A stretch of 64,000 nt of DNA from Angomonas deanei (lineage: Eukaryota > Euglenozoa > Kinetoplastea > Trypanosomatida > Trypanosomatidae). Location of the stretch: positions 248,001-312,000 of the forward strand of contig LR877153.1 of assembly GCA_903995115.1 (NCBI GenBank). The letters are read 5' to 3'. The notes below the pieces were generated by a model, which saw only the letters and a program-made list of their open reading frames with translations, was not told the origin of the DNA and searched no databases. The translations under genes and the position numbers were made by a program. Shown here piece after piece: positions 9,197 through 18,304 of the stretch; positions within the stretch are counted from its first letter, which is position 1, and each line of letters begins with the position of its first letter.

Positions 9197-11029
9197 ATGT
9201 TTCACTCACTCCGTCGACTTCCCGTCCTACGACAGCCCCACGGTCTCGTCCGCTCCTCCTTCTTTGCTGCCGGCACGCTCGTCACCAGTACCCGCCACGC
9301 CTGCACCATGCGAGACGGACAGCGCATCTACACCTCCAACTACCCCTCCGTCCAGTCCAAGGTGGAAAAGGAAAAGACACTCTACCACTACATGTGGCGC
9401 CGTATGAAGGAGCACGACAAGCACAAGCTGGCGGCGGTACAGGCGGAGAGCGGTCAGTCCATGACCTATCCCCAGCTGATGATGGTGTCAGAGTACATGT
9501 CACAGGTGTTGTACCACACCTATCAAATCCGAAAAGGAGATGTCGTGATGCTGTCAATGCTCAACACGATTGTCTTTTCGCCATCGGTGTTCGGTACGCT
9601 GCGGCTGGGGGCGATCACCTCCACCGTGAATGCCGTCGCCGACCCCCCGACGCTGGCGTACCACCTCAAGGCCAGCAATGCCAAAATACTGATCGGTATG
9701 CGTTACTTCCAGAAACAGCTGGAGACCGGCGTGGCGCTGTGCAAGAAGGAGACCGGCCGAGACATCCCCATTCTCTACCCGGAAGATGTCCTCAAGATGT
9801 CCTTCTGGACTAAAATTCGCCTCTTCTTGAATCTTCCTAGCAAGTGGAACATCCCAGCCAGCTACAAGCCACTCGAGAACGCCACCCTGGACGACACCAT
9901 TTATATTCCCTTTTCCTCCGGTACGACCGGACTGCCGAAAGGCGTGCAGCTGACGAACCGCAATTTGATCTCCAACTGCGAACAAGTCATCAGCATACAC
10001 GGCATAAGGGGGGATGATGTGAGTATCTGCGTCTTGCCTTTCTTTCACATTTTTGGGTTCAGCTGCAGCCTCACCGCCACCCTCGCCGGGGGCGGCACCC
10101 AGATCATCATGGTCAAGTTTTCTCTCGACAAGTACATTGAGATGTGGAAGCAATACAAGGCCACCGTCAACCTCGTCGCCCCGCCGATTGTCGTCACGCT
10201 CATGAAAAATAAAGAAAGGCTGGCGGCGATGGGGAAGAGCATTCGCACCATTCGCAGCGGGGCGGCGCCGCTATCGGCGGAAATGGAGAAGGAACTGGAG
10301 GCGGTCTTCCCGGGGTGCTCCGTGGGCCAGGGATACGGCATGACAGAGATGTCCCCGGTGGTGACCGCCGTCCCTGCCGACGTCACGGAGGACAACCGAG
10401 TGCACGGTAGCTGCGGCAAGCTCGTCCCCGACACCGAGATACGCATCGTCAAGGTGGACGACACCCAGCAGTCCGGCGACGATAAGTCTGCCGGGGTAGA
10501 CGCGGCGGAAGGCGAGGAGGGGGAGATATGGACGAGAGGTCCGCAAATGATGAAAGGTTACCTCAATCAGGAGGATACCGATAAGTGTATGCAGAATGGT
10601 TGGTTCCGTACCGGCGATGTTGCCCGTATCGACCCCAAGACCGAAGATCTCATCATCACCGACCGTCTCAAGGAGTTGATCAAGTACAAGGGGTTCCAGG
10701 TCTCCCCAGCCCAGATGGAAGGCGTCATCCTGCAACACCCCAAGGTACAGGACTGCGTCGTGATCGGCGTCAACGACCCCCGCAACGTTAGTTTCGAGTA
10801 CGCCAAGGCGCTCATTATTCTCAAACCCGAGGTGCCAGCGGAGGAGAAGTCCAAGGTGGCGCTGGATGTCATTCACTTTGTACGGAATAAGATGCCCCCG
10901 CACAAGCGGCTGCACGGAGGGGTGCGGGTGGTGGATGAAATCCCTCGTAACGCCAGCGGGAAGCCACTACGCCGGACGGCACGACAGGAGGAGGCGCAAC
11001 GGCTCCAAGGAAAAGTTCGACAAGATTAA
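9197..11029 (+). CDS. Mitochondrial 4-coumarate:CoA ligase-like acyl-CoA ligase, copy 4 (intact)
   Basis: The only uninterrupted member of the array, 610 residues. The start MFHSLRRLPVLRQPHGLVRS is Arg-rich with no acidic residue, fitting a mitochondrial leader, but unrelated to the MLRSPLQ leader of copies 1-3. Motifs: IPFSSGTTGLPKGVQLTNRN (ATP loop), GQGYGMTEMSPVV, GWFRTGD, DRLKELIKYKGFQVSP, and NASGKPLRR, which retains the catalytic Lys. It has a short insertion relative to the others around residues 210-225 (FWTKIRLFLNLPSKWN) before the adenylation core. It activates an organic or fatty acid with ATP and CoA; the substrate is unknown. Because it is whole, it argues that the frame breaks in the other copies are not typical of functional genes here. 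Confidence 0.93.
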   Translation: MFHSLRRLPVLRQPHGLVRSSFFAAGTLVTSTRHACTMRDGQRIYTSNYPSVQSKVEKEKTLYHYMWRRMKEHDKHKLAAVQAESGQSMTYPQLMMVSEYMSQVLYHTYQIRKGDVVMLSMLNTIVFSPSVFGTLRLGAITSTVNAVADPPTLAYHLKASNAKILIGMRYFQKQLETGVALCKKETGRDIPILYPEDVLKMSFWTKIRLFLNLPSKWNIPASYKPLENATLDDTIYIPFSSGTTGLPKGVQLTNRNLISNCEQVISIHGIRGDDVSICVLPFFHIFGFSCSLTATLAGGGTQIIMVKFSLDKYIEMWKQYKATVNLVAPPIVVTLMKNKERLAAMGKSIRTIRSGAAPLSAEMEKELEAVFPGCSVGQGYGMTEMSPVVTAVPADVTEDNRVHGSCGKLVPDTEIRIVKVDDTQQSGDDKSAGVDAAEGEEGEIWTRGPQMMKGYLNQEDTDKCMQNGWFRTGDVARIDPKTEDLIITDRLKELIKYKGFQVSPAQMEGVILQHPKVQDCVVIGVNDPRNVSFEYAKALIILKPEVPAEEKSKVALDVIHFVRNKMPPHKRLHGGVRVVDEIPRNASGKPLRRTARQEEAQRLQGKVRQD

Positions 11030-11603
11030 GGAGAAGAAGAGCCACAGGAAATAATTCGTAAAAGGGAAAAAAAAAGAAAAGGATTGAAGAAGATTATCGA
11101 TCAAGGAGAAATACACTTTAATTCGTCTCTCTTTCTATTTATATACACACTTATTTTAGTTGCCCCTACAATTCAATGATTAGCGATTTTTTTTTTTTTT
11201 TTTTGGAGTATAAAAATACACACTGGTATCTTTTTTTTCTTATAGAGAAAAAAAGATAACGAAAACTTTCGATTCCTCTATCTGAATACGATTCTGTTTT
11301 GACGTTTTTTTCATAGCTTCACTTTTTCAAAACGTTTTTTTTTTTTTTTTTACTTTTGATGTTTTTTCCTTTTTTTTTTTTTTTCAACGAAAATGAAATG
11401 AGATTTATGGGGAGAAAAGGGGCTTTTGCTGGAAATCTATTCCACACGAACCCGTCATCACTCCACTACTCCCCTTTTGCATCCTTTTTTTCTAGCAGTA
11501 GTTTTCAGCTGATCTCTTTTTTTTTTTTTTCCGCTGATCGTTAGTAGTGAATTGTTTGTTGACTTCTTTTTATTAAAACAAAACAAAACAAAAAATCGAT
11601 AGC
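11030..11603. other. Intergenic region, ligase 4 to LST8
   Basis: No gene seen in 574 bases. Contains T-runs at about 11189-11204, 11335-11351 and 11369-11384, and a pyrimidine tract at 11515-11533 before the LST8 gene. A 62-residue Phe/Ser-rich frame at 11356-11544 is a product of the T-runs. Confidence 0.5.
11515..11544 (+). promoter_or_regulatory. Putative spliced-leader acceptor of LST8 gene
   Basis: Pyrimidine tract 11515-11533, then AG at 11543-11544, about 60 bases before the ATG at 11604. Confidence 0.5.
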
Positions 11604-13586
11604 ATGGCCGCACCAGTCGTTCTATCCGCTTCGTACGATAAACAGGTACGATTCTGGGACACCACCAGCGGTCGCACGACGCGCAACTTTACATTCCAGG
11701 ACAGTCAAGTCAATGGACTGTATTTAATTCCCGATACCTCCTATCTCACCGTCACGGGGTTTGGCTGTCTGCGTATTTACGAGGTGCACCACCCGCAGGA
11801 CAGCACCGGGGATGCGGCCAGTCCCCCTAGCGGTGTGCCCCCTACGGTACCAGCGACGATGAACGCTCCGGTGCAGAGTGGTAACGCCCCTCCGCCGCTG
11901 CTGACCTCCTTCGAGAGTGCCAGTTCCATGAACTTCACCAGCGTGGGTTCTTTCATACTGGAGCAAGGCGGCAACGTGGGGACCACCCACTCCCGCTACC
12001 TCAGCTCCTCCTCCTCCCTCTCCAGCCAGCTCTTCGGCACCCTGCTCGACGATGTCCTCTTCAGTGACGTGAGCACAGTCCTCTTCGCCACCAGCGAGGA
12101 TGGTCACCTCCGCTTCTTTGACGTGAAGGCCTCCAACACGCTGCGGGTGCTCAAGGACATCTCCACTGGTGCCGCGATCACCTGCAGTCGCCTCTCCCCC
12201 GACCGTCGCTTCCTCCTGACCGGGAACCAGATGGGACAGGTGCTGGTGTGGCACCTCCCCTCCATCCTCCTCAGCGTGCAGTCCGGCAAGGCGAACCTCC
12301 CCAAGGAGGGGGAGACCGAGGAGGAGGCGAAGGAGCGGGAGGAGCGGCGACGGCGGATTGCCCTCTTCGGGGCCCAGCCGGTGCAAGAGCTGTCCATGGA
12401 TGGCGATTACAGTGCCATCCGCAGCATGGATATCGACCCCCTCGCCCGCTGGGTCGTGGTGGCGACGAATGTGGGCAAACTGCACTTCCTGCGTTTCGCC
12501 CGTGACCCCCGGCTGCGCGGCAGCAAGTCCCCGGCGGGGATGACCGACGATGAGGTGGGCGGTGTCACCCCGGACGGCCGACGCACCCCCAGCGCCGCCT
12601 CTACCCCAGAACACGGGTCGCGGTCAGGGATGGTCTCCCCTGGCCCCCGCGAGTCGATCTACCGCTCCGCCAAGGCGACCGACCGCCGCACGAGTCACTC
12701 CGGTGTCCCTAGCCAGACCTCCAACTATACACCAGGCAGCATGGCTCTGCACAGCAGCGTGGAGGTGCCCCCCACCCTCTACGACAGCGCCGTCAACCGC
12801 CCAGCGGAGAATACTGCCGCCCCTGCCGCCGCCACGGAGGCCCAAGTGAGCGAGCGACAGAGCCACCCCGTCGTGCAGGAACTGGAGCTGGAGGAGTTTT
12901 ATAGTTTTCAGCCCCACTACAAGTACATTCTCCGTGTCCTCATCTCCCCCGGATGCGACCTCCTTGTCACCTGCAGCGCCGACTACACCGTCGGTCGGTT
13001 CGTGATCCCGGTTCCCATGCAAGTGCCCGTGGCCCCCACCCGCGACCCACTCCCACCGCCGCCGACCTCTCTTGGCGTGCAGCCTCGCCTCAACAACCTC
13101 TCCATCGCCTCGACGCAGCCACCGGAACTGGGCGAGACAACACGCGGGGGCCGCCTAACGAACCTGCTCTCTCCCGATAGCACGAGCATCAAGCAGGAGC
13201 AGAGCAAGTCGACCTCACCCCTGCAAACCTTCCAGGACCCGGAGGCCCCAAGCGACGGCAGTCCGCTGCCAAACGAGGAGAGTGGAAAGCGAGTGGTGCT
13301 CTCGCTGGATACCCTCACGGCGGGGGAAACCCCTCTGCGCGTCACCAAGTTCGACTACTTCACCCTCACGAACTTCAAGACGCTCAGTCCCCTCGCCGGT
13401 CACCAGCGCTGGGTCTGGGACTGTGTCTTTAGCGACGATGGCAACTACCTCTTTACCGCAAGCAGTGATAGTAGTATCCGCATGTGGAACGGCATCACCA
13501 GCGATAAGCCGCAGTCCTCCACTTATGCAGGGCACAACAAGCCGGTGGTGGCACTGGCGTTAATTAGCGCAAAAAAATCAGAGTAA
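11604..13586 (+). CDS. LST8: WD40 protein LST8 (TOR complex subunit) with a large central insertion
   Basis: LST8 is a seven-bladed WD40 propeller that binds the TOR kinase domain in TORC1 and TORC2. The N-terminus shows the family signature: VLSASYDKQVRFWD followed by FQDSQVNGLYLIPD (compare the DSQVN motif of LST8). The C-terminus has LAGHQRWVWDCVFSDDGNYL and TASSDSSIRMWNGI, then the final blade GHNKPVVALAL. The protein is 660 residues, about twice the usual ~310. The extra length lies in Ser/Pro/Thr-rich and Glu/Arg-rich stretches between blades, mainly residues ~60-110, ~225-250 and ~310-560. No frame breaks were seen. A TOR pathway exists in trypanosomatids with several TOR paralogues. 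The insertions could be surface loops or phosphorylation targets, which is inference. Confidence 0.88.
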   Translation: MAAPVVLSASYDKQVRFWDTTSGRTTRNFTFQDSQVNGLYLIPDTSYLTVTGFGCLRIYEVHHPQDSTGDAASPPSGVPPTVPATMNAPVQSGNAPPPLLTSFESASSMNFTSVGSFILEQGGNVGTTHSRYLSSSSSLSSQLFGTLLDDVLFSDVSTVLFATSEDGHLRFFDVKASNTLRVLKDISTGAAITCSRLSPDRRFLLTGNQMGQVLVWHLPSILLSVQSGKANLPKEGETEEEAKEREERRRRIALFGAQPVQELSMDGDYSAIRSMDIDPLARWVVVATNVGKLHFLRFARDPRLRGSKSPAGMTDDEVGGVTPDGRRTPSAASTPEHGSRSGMVSPGPRESIYRSAKATDRRTSHSGVPSQTSNYTPGSMALHSSVEVPPTLYDSAVNRPAENTAAPAAATEAQVSERQSHPVVQELELEEFYSFQPHYKYILRVLISPGCDLLVTCSADYTVGRFVIPVPMQVPVAPTRDPLPPPPTSLGVQPRLNNLSIASTQPPELGETTRGGRLTNLLSPDSTSIKQEQSKSTSPLQTFQDPEAPSDGSPLPNEESGKRVVLSLDTLTAGETPLRVTKFDYFTLTNFKTLSPLAGHQRWVWDCVFSDDGNYLFTASSDSSIRMWNGITSDKPQSSTYAGHNKPVVALALISAKKSE

Positions 13587-13881
13587 AGGTTTTTGAAAAA
13601 AAAATAGAAAAAAACGGAATAGGTCCGTGCTAGACGACAGGCTTTCTGATTTTTTTTCCTGCCATTTTTCTCTGTTCATTGTATTAGTCGAAGGAAAAAA
13701 AAAAAAAAAATTAAATATATCACTTTTTTCTAAATGAAAGAACCAAAAATAAAGATGTGTCAAAACAAAAAAAAAAAAAAAAAAGAAATACCCGCACAAG
13801 AACTTGTTTGTATATTTGTTGTTATTATTTTACCATGTTTTACTCCTCTTTCTTCTAAAAGTAAAAAATAAAGAAATAAGT
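13587..13881. other. Intergenic region, LST8 to TruA-like gene
   Basis: No gene. A-runs at 13695-13710 and 13768-13783. A T/C tract (about 13843-13855) is followed by AG at 13860-13861, 20 bases before the ATG at 13882. The open frame extends back to 13804, upstream of that AG, so the extension is excluded. Confidence 0.5.
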
Positions 13882-15606
13882 ATGTTTAGAGTTGGGTTGA
13901 AGTGTTTTCCCACCCACTATAAGTGTCTGGCCGCCCTCGCCACGGCACAGCACCACTCCGTCCGCAACTGTAGTCACAACAACAACAATAATAATAATAA
14001 TGAGAATGGAACGGAGGAGGATAGCGGGGAGGCGGACTTTTTGTTCGATACATTAAGCGCCGCTTCTCCCAAAGTTAATTCCCCACCTAAAATGAAAAAG
14101 AACGAAACTCCCTCCGAGGGATTCGCCTGGACCGCGTTGGGCAGCACCTCCAGCGAGGGGCAGAACCGTGAACAGAGTCGCCGCCTCACGGAGCTCTTCG
14201 TGGAGAAGAAGGAAACCCTGCGCGTGCGGGAGGCACCAGGGACGGCATTTACTGGCGAGCGAAAGGTAGCGGTGCGCCGACCCGCCGCCAGCGCCTTCCA
14301 GCTGGACGAGGACGAGGACGGAGAGGCGGTCACGTCCCTCGCCACGGTGCCACCCCCGACGAGCGAGATGGAGATTTTGGAGCAGGAACTGCTAGACGAT
14401 AGTTTCAATTATTTCAGCGAGCAGGAGGGGCCGGTGGTAGACCCCATCACACCGTACACCCCAGGACAGCAGATCGTCCCGCCTGGCCTGACGCGGTATC
14501 GGTTGGAGGTGCAGTACCAGGGGTCGGACTTTGATGGATGGTATAAGAGTAGTCACCGGCGGGTGGGGGGCACCGCAGTGGAGGACGGCATGACGGTCCG
14601 GCATCATGCCAAGACCATCCTTGAGGAGGCGCTCGCCGTCGCCTTTGATATTGTCACCTGCAACGTGGTGGCGGCGGTGATACCCGAGACCGGCGTCTCT
14701 GTCCGCCGACTGACGTGCCACGTGGATATCCCCAGTGACGTCGAGATGCAGCCTCGCACCATTCTCCAGCGGGCGACCCTGTGGCTGCAGAAGCGGGGGC
14801 AGCCGCTCGCGGTGCTGGCCTGCCACCCCTGCAAGAACCAAGACTTTCACGCACGGCACAGTGGGGTGCGACGGGTGTACTGCTACCGTATTCTCAACCG
14901 GGTGGCACCGCCGCTGTTTGACGCAGGCCTGCAGTGGCACGTGGACCGTCATCTCGACGTGGCGAGGATGCAGCGATTTGCCGCGGCGATGGAGGGAACA
15001 CGCGACTTTGGGTACTTTTGCGATCCCAAAATGTTGCACGCCTTGCGTCGCACCGCTAGGTCGAACCCCGGCCGGAACAGCGCCGCCGCCCTCCCCGAGG
15101 CGCACAACCCCCTGAACCCCACCACGGCCCCCAAGGAAGATTACGAGAGAGGTCTCACCAACCTCGACCGTGCCGCCGCCTTGCCCACCTTTAATCGCTA
15201 CGGGCAGACGGTAAAGTCGTTTGATGCGAAGCCGAAGCAGTTTCTCAAAGCCAAGACCAACCTCCCCACCGTCCGCACCGTCGATACGATTCGCGTCACC
15301 CGGCAGGAGGACGAGGTGCTCTTGTGGTTCGTGGGGCAGTCCTTCCTGCGGCACCAGATACGCTCCATGGTGGCGGTCCTCAAGGCGGCTGGCAACGGGC
15401 TGTGGGATGAGCAGGAACTGCAGCACGCCCTGCAGTCGGGGCTGGAGACCTCGCAGAAGCGCTACGAGCGGGAGCGGCTCCCACCGGCCCCGGTGCACGG
15501 CCTCACCCTGTGGGACGTAGAGTACCCACGCCAGTTCGCCCCAGACTATGTACCTTACGTGGACTCCGGTCCGCTGGAGGGGATCCGCCTCTCGCGGGAT
15601 AACTGA
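13882..15606 (+). CDS. TruA-family pseudouridine synthase-like protein with altered catalytic motif
   Basis: 574 residues; the first ~200 are a Ser/Glu-rich extension with a poly-Asn run (residues 33-40). The start MFRVGLKCFPTHYKCLAALA looks like a mitochondrial leader. The TruA core is clear: YRLEVQYQGSDFDGWYKSS, DFHARHSGVRRVYCYRILNR (family FHAR...RRY.Y), MEGTRDFGYFCD, and QSFLRHQIRSMVAVLKAAGN (family FLRHMVR). The catalytic Asp normally lies in a RTDxGV motif. The aligned stretch here is VIPETGVSV, so Arg, Thr and Asp are replaced by Ile, Pro and Glu. That suggests a weak or non-catalytic RNA-binding homologue, as is known for some pseudouridine-synthase relatives in trypanosome mitochondrial ribosome assembly. 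TruA normally modifies tRNA positions 38-40. Confidence 0.82.
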   Translation: MFRVGLKCFPTHYKCLAALATAQHHSVRNCSHNNNNNNNNENGTEEDSGEADFLFDTLSAASPKVNSPPKMKKNETPSEGFAWTALGSTSSEGQNREQSRRLTELFVEKKETLRVREAPGTAFTGERKVAVRRPAASAFQLDEDEDGEAVTSLATVPPPTSEMEILEQELLDDSFNYFSEQEGPVVDPITPYTPGQQIVPPGLTRYRLEVQYQGSDFDGWYKSSHRRVGGTAVEDGMTVRHHAKTILEEALAVAFDIVTCNVVAAVIPETGVSVRRLTCHVDIPSDVEMQPRTILQRATLWLQKRGQPLAVLACHPCKNQDFHARHSGVRRVYCYRILNRVAPPLFDAGLQWHVDRHLDVARMQRFAAAMEGTRDFGYFCDPKMLHALRRTARSNPGRNSAAALPEAHNPLNPTTAPKEDYERGLTNLDRAAALPTFNRYGQTVKSFDAKPKQFLKAKTNLPTVRTVDTIRVTRQEDEVLLWFVGQSFLRHQIRSMVAVLKAAGNGLWDEQELQHALQSGLETSQKRYERERLPPAPVHGLTLWDVEYPRQFAPDYVPYVDSGPLEGIRLSRDN

Positions 15607-15796
15607 TAAGAATAAAGAAAACTATATACGGTAACTTTGTCACATTAATATAACTATTCCTTTTTTTGCATTTTCTGCTTGTTGTGCAGAAGTACCCATG
15701 AAAATAAATGTTAAAGTTATTTAGATTATTTACGAATCCCCTTTTCCCTCTTTTTTTTATTTTTCCGGAAGATTTATTCAATAGAATTTCAAACAC

Positions 15797-16481
15797 ATGT
15801 ACGCGGCACACAATAAGGATATCAACCGAAACAAAAGTTTCCACCCTCTTAGTGGCCGAAACTTACAGAAAATAGAAGATATCAAGGCAGAGGAGGCGGA
15901 AAAAGAAAAAGGGAAAGACGCCCGACGGAAGGAGCTGCGCCGGGACCAGGAGGAGCGCCGCTACAATGACTTGCTAGAAGGGGACGGCAGTGTGTTCAGT
16001 GGCGTGAAGAGTATCTTTTCCGAGGAACACAAAACAGCGCCACCAGAAGAGGAGACCGTCAAGACAGAGAAAAAAGCGGTGCCCACTAGCGGACTGCGCA
16101 GTCGTTTCTGCAAAGAGGAGGCCGCACCGGACGGACAGAAGCGAGAGCGGTCACCGGAGCAGGCCGAGGCCGACCACAACAGCGCCCCTCGTGTCAAACA
16201 GGAAGAGACCACCACGACAGGATTCATTAGCTCCGCTGACTCGGCAAAACTCAAAAAAGATTTGGAAATGCTAAAGAAACAGGAGCGAGATCCGTTACGC
16301 AAGATACAGCTGGCGGAGAATGCACAGGTGGCGCAGGCGGCGCGTGTGGAGCAGGAGAAGAAGAAGCTAGAGGTGGAAGCGACCACCTCGAAGCAGTGGT
16401 GCCAAGAAGGAGGGAAGCCGCTCGGAGGTGCAAAGTTATCTTCTTCAGTTGTTAGAATTGAAACGGAACGGCAAAAAGTGA
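15797..16481 (+). CDS. Cir_N-domain protein, CWC25/LENG1-like (possible frame break at C-terminus)
   Basis: A basic, charged protein of roughly 230 residues. Its N-terminus (SFHPLSGRNLQKIEDIKAEE, then ERRYNDLL) resembles the Cir_N domain found in splicing-associated CWC25 and LENG1-type proteins. There the WHP.....N...V...E pattern begins a long helix. The middle is acidic and low in complexity, followed by a Glu/Lys/Ala-rich coiled coil (KKDLEMLKKQERDPLRKIQL). The open frame runs to 16516 ending VMLSVMLCISLR. A one-base change near 16395 would instead give a helical end QSYLLQLLELKRNGKK with a stop at 16479-16481, which fits better. Cis-splicing factors persist in kinetoplastids for trans-splicing. 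Family assignment rests on the N-terminus only. Confidence 0.6.
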
Positions 16482-16715
16482 TGTTATCTGTAATGCTTTG
16501 TATTTCTTTACGTTAGCTCGTATTTTTTTATTATTGTTTTGTTTTGTTTTTGATAAGTAAAACATGCTTTTTGCTGCTGTAAAAAAAAAAAAAATCTATT
16601 CAACCTTCTCCCCTCTCTCAACTTTTCTTTATCGTTTGAACAGTCTCTTCCCATCCCCTCCAAGAGTCACCAACACAAAAAAAAAAAAAAAAAAAGATTT
16701 GAAAGAAAATAACAA

Positions 16716-17963
16716 ATGTATCGTCATACTTCTGTAAAGCTCATACGCTCGTACGTTCCCCTTCTCCAAAAGAAAGCGGCCAGCGACAATTTTTTCGGTG
16801 GCACCAGTCCCACCCAGGAGGACCCCAACGGTCTCTCCTTCGGTCTCAGCCCGCAGCAGGTACAGTTCCAGCAGCTGGCACGTCAGTTCTCCAAGGACCG
16901 TATTATCCCTAACGCCGCCAAGTACGACGCCAGCATGGCGTACCCACACGATCTCTTCCAGGAGGCGCACGCCCTGGGTCTGCTCAACCTCCATGTGCCG
17001 GAGCAGTACGGCGGGATGCAGGCCAAGGTGCTGGACGTGCTCATTGTCGGCGAGGAGCTGGCGTATGGCTGCTCTGGGATCGGCACCGCCCTCCAAGGCA
17101 ATGACCTCCCCTCGACGCCGCTGCTCGTGGCGGGGACGGCGGCACAGTGTCGCAAGTACCTTGGTCGGCTGGTGGAGGCCCCATTGCAGGCGGCGTACTG
17201 CGTGACGGAGCCGGGCGGGGGCTCCGACGTCTCCGGGATGAAGACGACGGCGAGGAAACAGGGAGACAAGTGGATCCTCAATGGACGTAAAATGTGGATC
17301 ACGAACGGTGGCGTGGCGGATTGGTTTTTTGTGCTCGCCAAGTGCGACGAAGGATTCATTGCCCTCATTGTCGACGGGGACTCGCCGGGGCTGACGCGGG
17401 AGAAGAAGGAGGTCATGCTAGGCCAGCGCTGCAGCGACACTCGCGGGATTACCTTCGAGGACGTGGCGGTGCCGGAGGAAAACGTCATTGGCGCGGTGGG
17501 AAAAGGATTTCACGTCGCCATGAAAGCGTTTGACTACACGCGACCCCCCATCGCGATCGGAGCGGTCGGCGTGGCCCGCCGTGCCACCGACGAGGCCGCC
17601 CGCTACGCACGGGAGCGTCAGTCCATGGGGAAGCCTATTGCCGAGCACCAAGGCGTCGGGTTCCTCCTCGCCGAGATGGCGGCGGGGGTAGAGGCGGGCA
17701 GACTGCTGGCGTACCGGTCGGGGTGGGAGATCGACCAGGGACGGCCCAACACCTATTTCGCGTCGGTGGCAAAGATGAAGGCGGCGCAGCACTGCGAGTT
17801 CTGTACGACCAATGCGATCCAAATATTCGGCGGGAATGGCTACAGCACGGGGTACCCGGTGGAGAAGTTGTTCCGTGATGCTAAGATTTTTTCGATTTAT
17901 GAGGGGACGACGGAGATACAGCACATGGTGATCAGCCGCTTCGTGACTGGCATGCGGTGCTAG
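16716..17963 (+). CDS. Mitochondrial acyl-CoA dehydrogenase, medium-chain (ACADM) type
   Basis: 415 residues; flavoprotein that oxidises acyl-CoA to trans-2-enoyl-CoA, the first step of mitochondrial beta-oxidation. MYRHTSVKLIRSYVPLLQKK is a plausible mitochondrial leader. Family features: AYCVTEPGGGSDVSGMKTTA (FAD/substrate region), KMWITNGGVADWFFVLAK, RQSMGKPIAEHQGVGFLLAE, IQIFGGNGYSTGYPVEKLFR, and IYEGTTEIQ carrying the catalytic Glu at about residue 396. The Glu position in the C-terminal helix, rather than in the middle as in isovaleryl- and long-chain enzymes, supports a medium-chain or general type. The stretch TRPPIAIGAVGVARRATDEA also matches medium-chain enzymes best. No frame breaks. 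With the upstream ligases it suggests mitochondrial fatty acid activation and oxidation. Confidence 0.92.
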   Translation: MYRHTSVKLIRSYVPLLQKKAASDNFFGGTSPTQEDPNGLSFGLSPQQVQFQQLARQFSKDRIIPNAAKYDASMAYPHDLFQEAHALGLLNLHVPEQYGGMQAKVLDVLIVGEELAYGCSGIGTALQGNDLPSTPLLVAGTAAQCRKYLGRLVEAPLQAAYCVTEPGGGSDVSGMKTTARKQGDKWILNGRKMWITNGGVADWFFVLAKCDEGFIALIVDGDSPGLTREKKEVMLGQRCSDTRGITFEDVAVPEENVIGAVGKGFHVAMKAFDYTRPPIAIGAVGVARRATDEAARYARERQSMGKPIAEHQGVGFLLAEMAAGVEAGRLLAYRSGWEIDQGRPNTYFASVAKMKAAQHCEFCTTNAIQIFGGNGYSTGYPVEKLFRDAKIFSIYEGTTEIQHMVISRFVTGMRC

Positions 17964-18304
17964 GAGGGGGAGCGAAGCGATAATTTATTTGAAGCGTTTT
18001 TTGTTTTTGTTTTTGCTGTCGTTCTTTTTTTGTTGTTGTTTTTGGTCTTCTGTAGGCTTATTGTTTTTGATTCTGGTTTAATTTTTCTCCTTTGTTTGTT
18101 TGTTTCAAGAAAGCAAACAAAAACATGATAACGATTTACTTATTTTACACGTATTCATTGTCGTCCTCTCATAAAGGGGGCATTTAAAAAAAAAAAAAGG
18201 GCTTTTTGTTACTATAAACATAAAAATAAAAACTATTTCTGTTTCTCTCCTTCACTTTTCTGTGCAAGCATAAACAAAAACTAATCACCACCACCTCACA
18301 AAAT
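17964..18304. other. Intergenic region, acyl-CoA dehydrogenase to PheRS beta
   Basis: No gene. T/G-rich runs (17995-18095) carry a possible short stem in the presumed 3' UTR: tttgtttg near 18093-18105 can pair with caaacaaa near 18114-18121. A T/C tract (18238-18260) followed by AG at about 18267-18268 is a likely trans-splice acceptor. Confidence 0.45.

Noticed and set aside
18080-18125. A regulatory hairpin in the 3' UTR of the acyl-CoA dehydrogenase gene
   Set aside because: The tttgtttg/caaacaaa pairing is short and made of simple repeats, so it is likely to arise by chance in this T/A-rich spacer.
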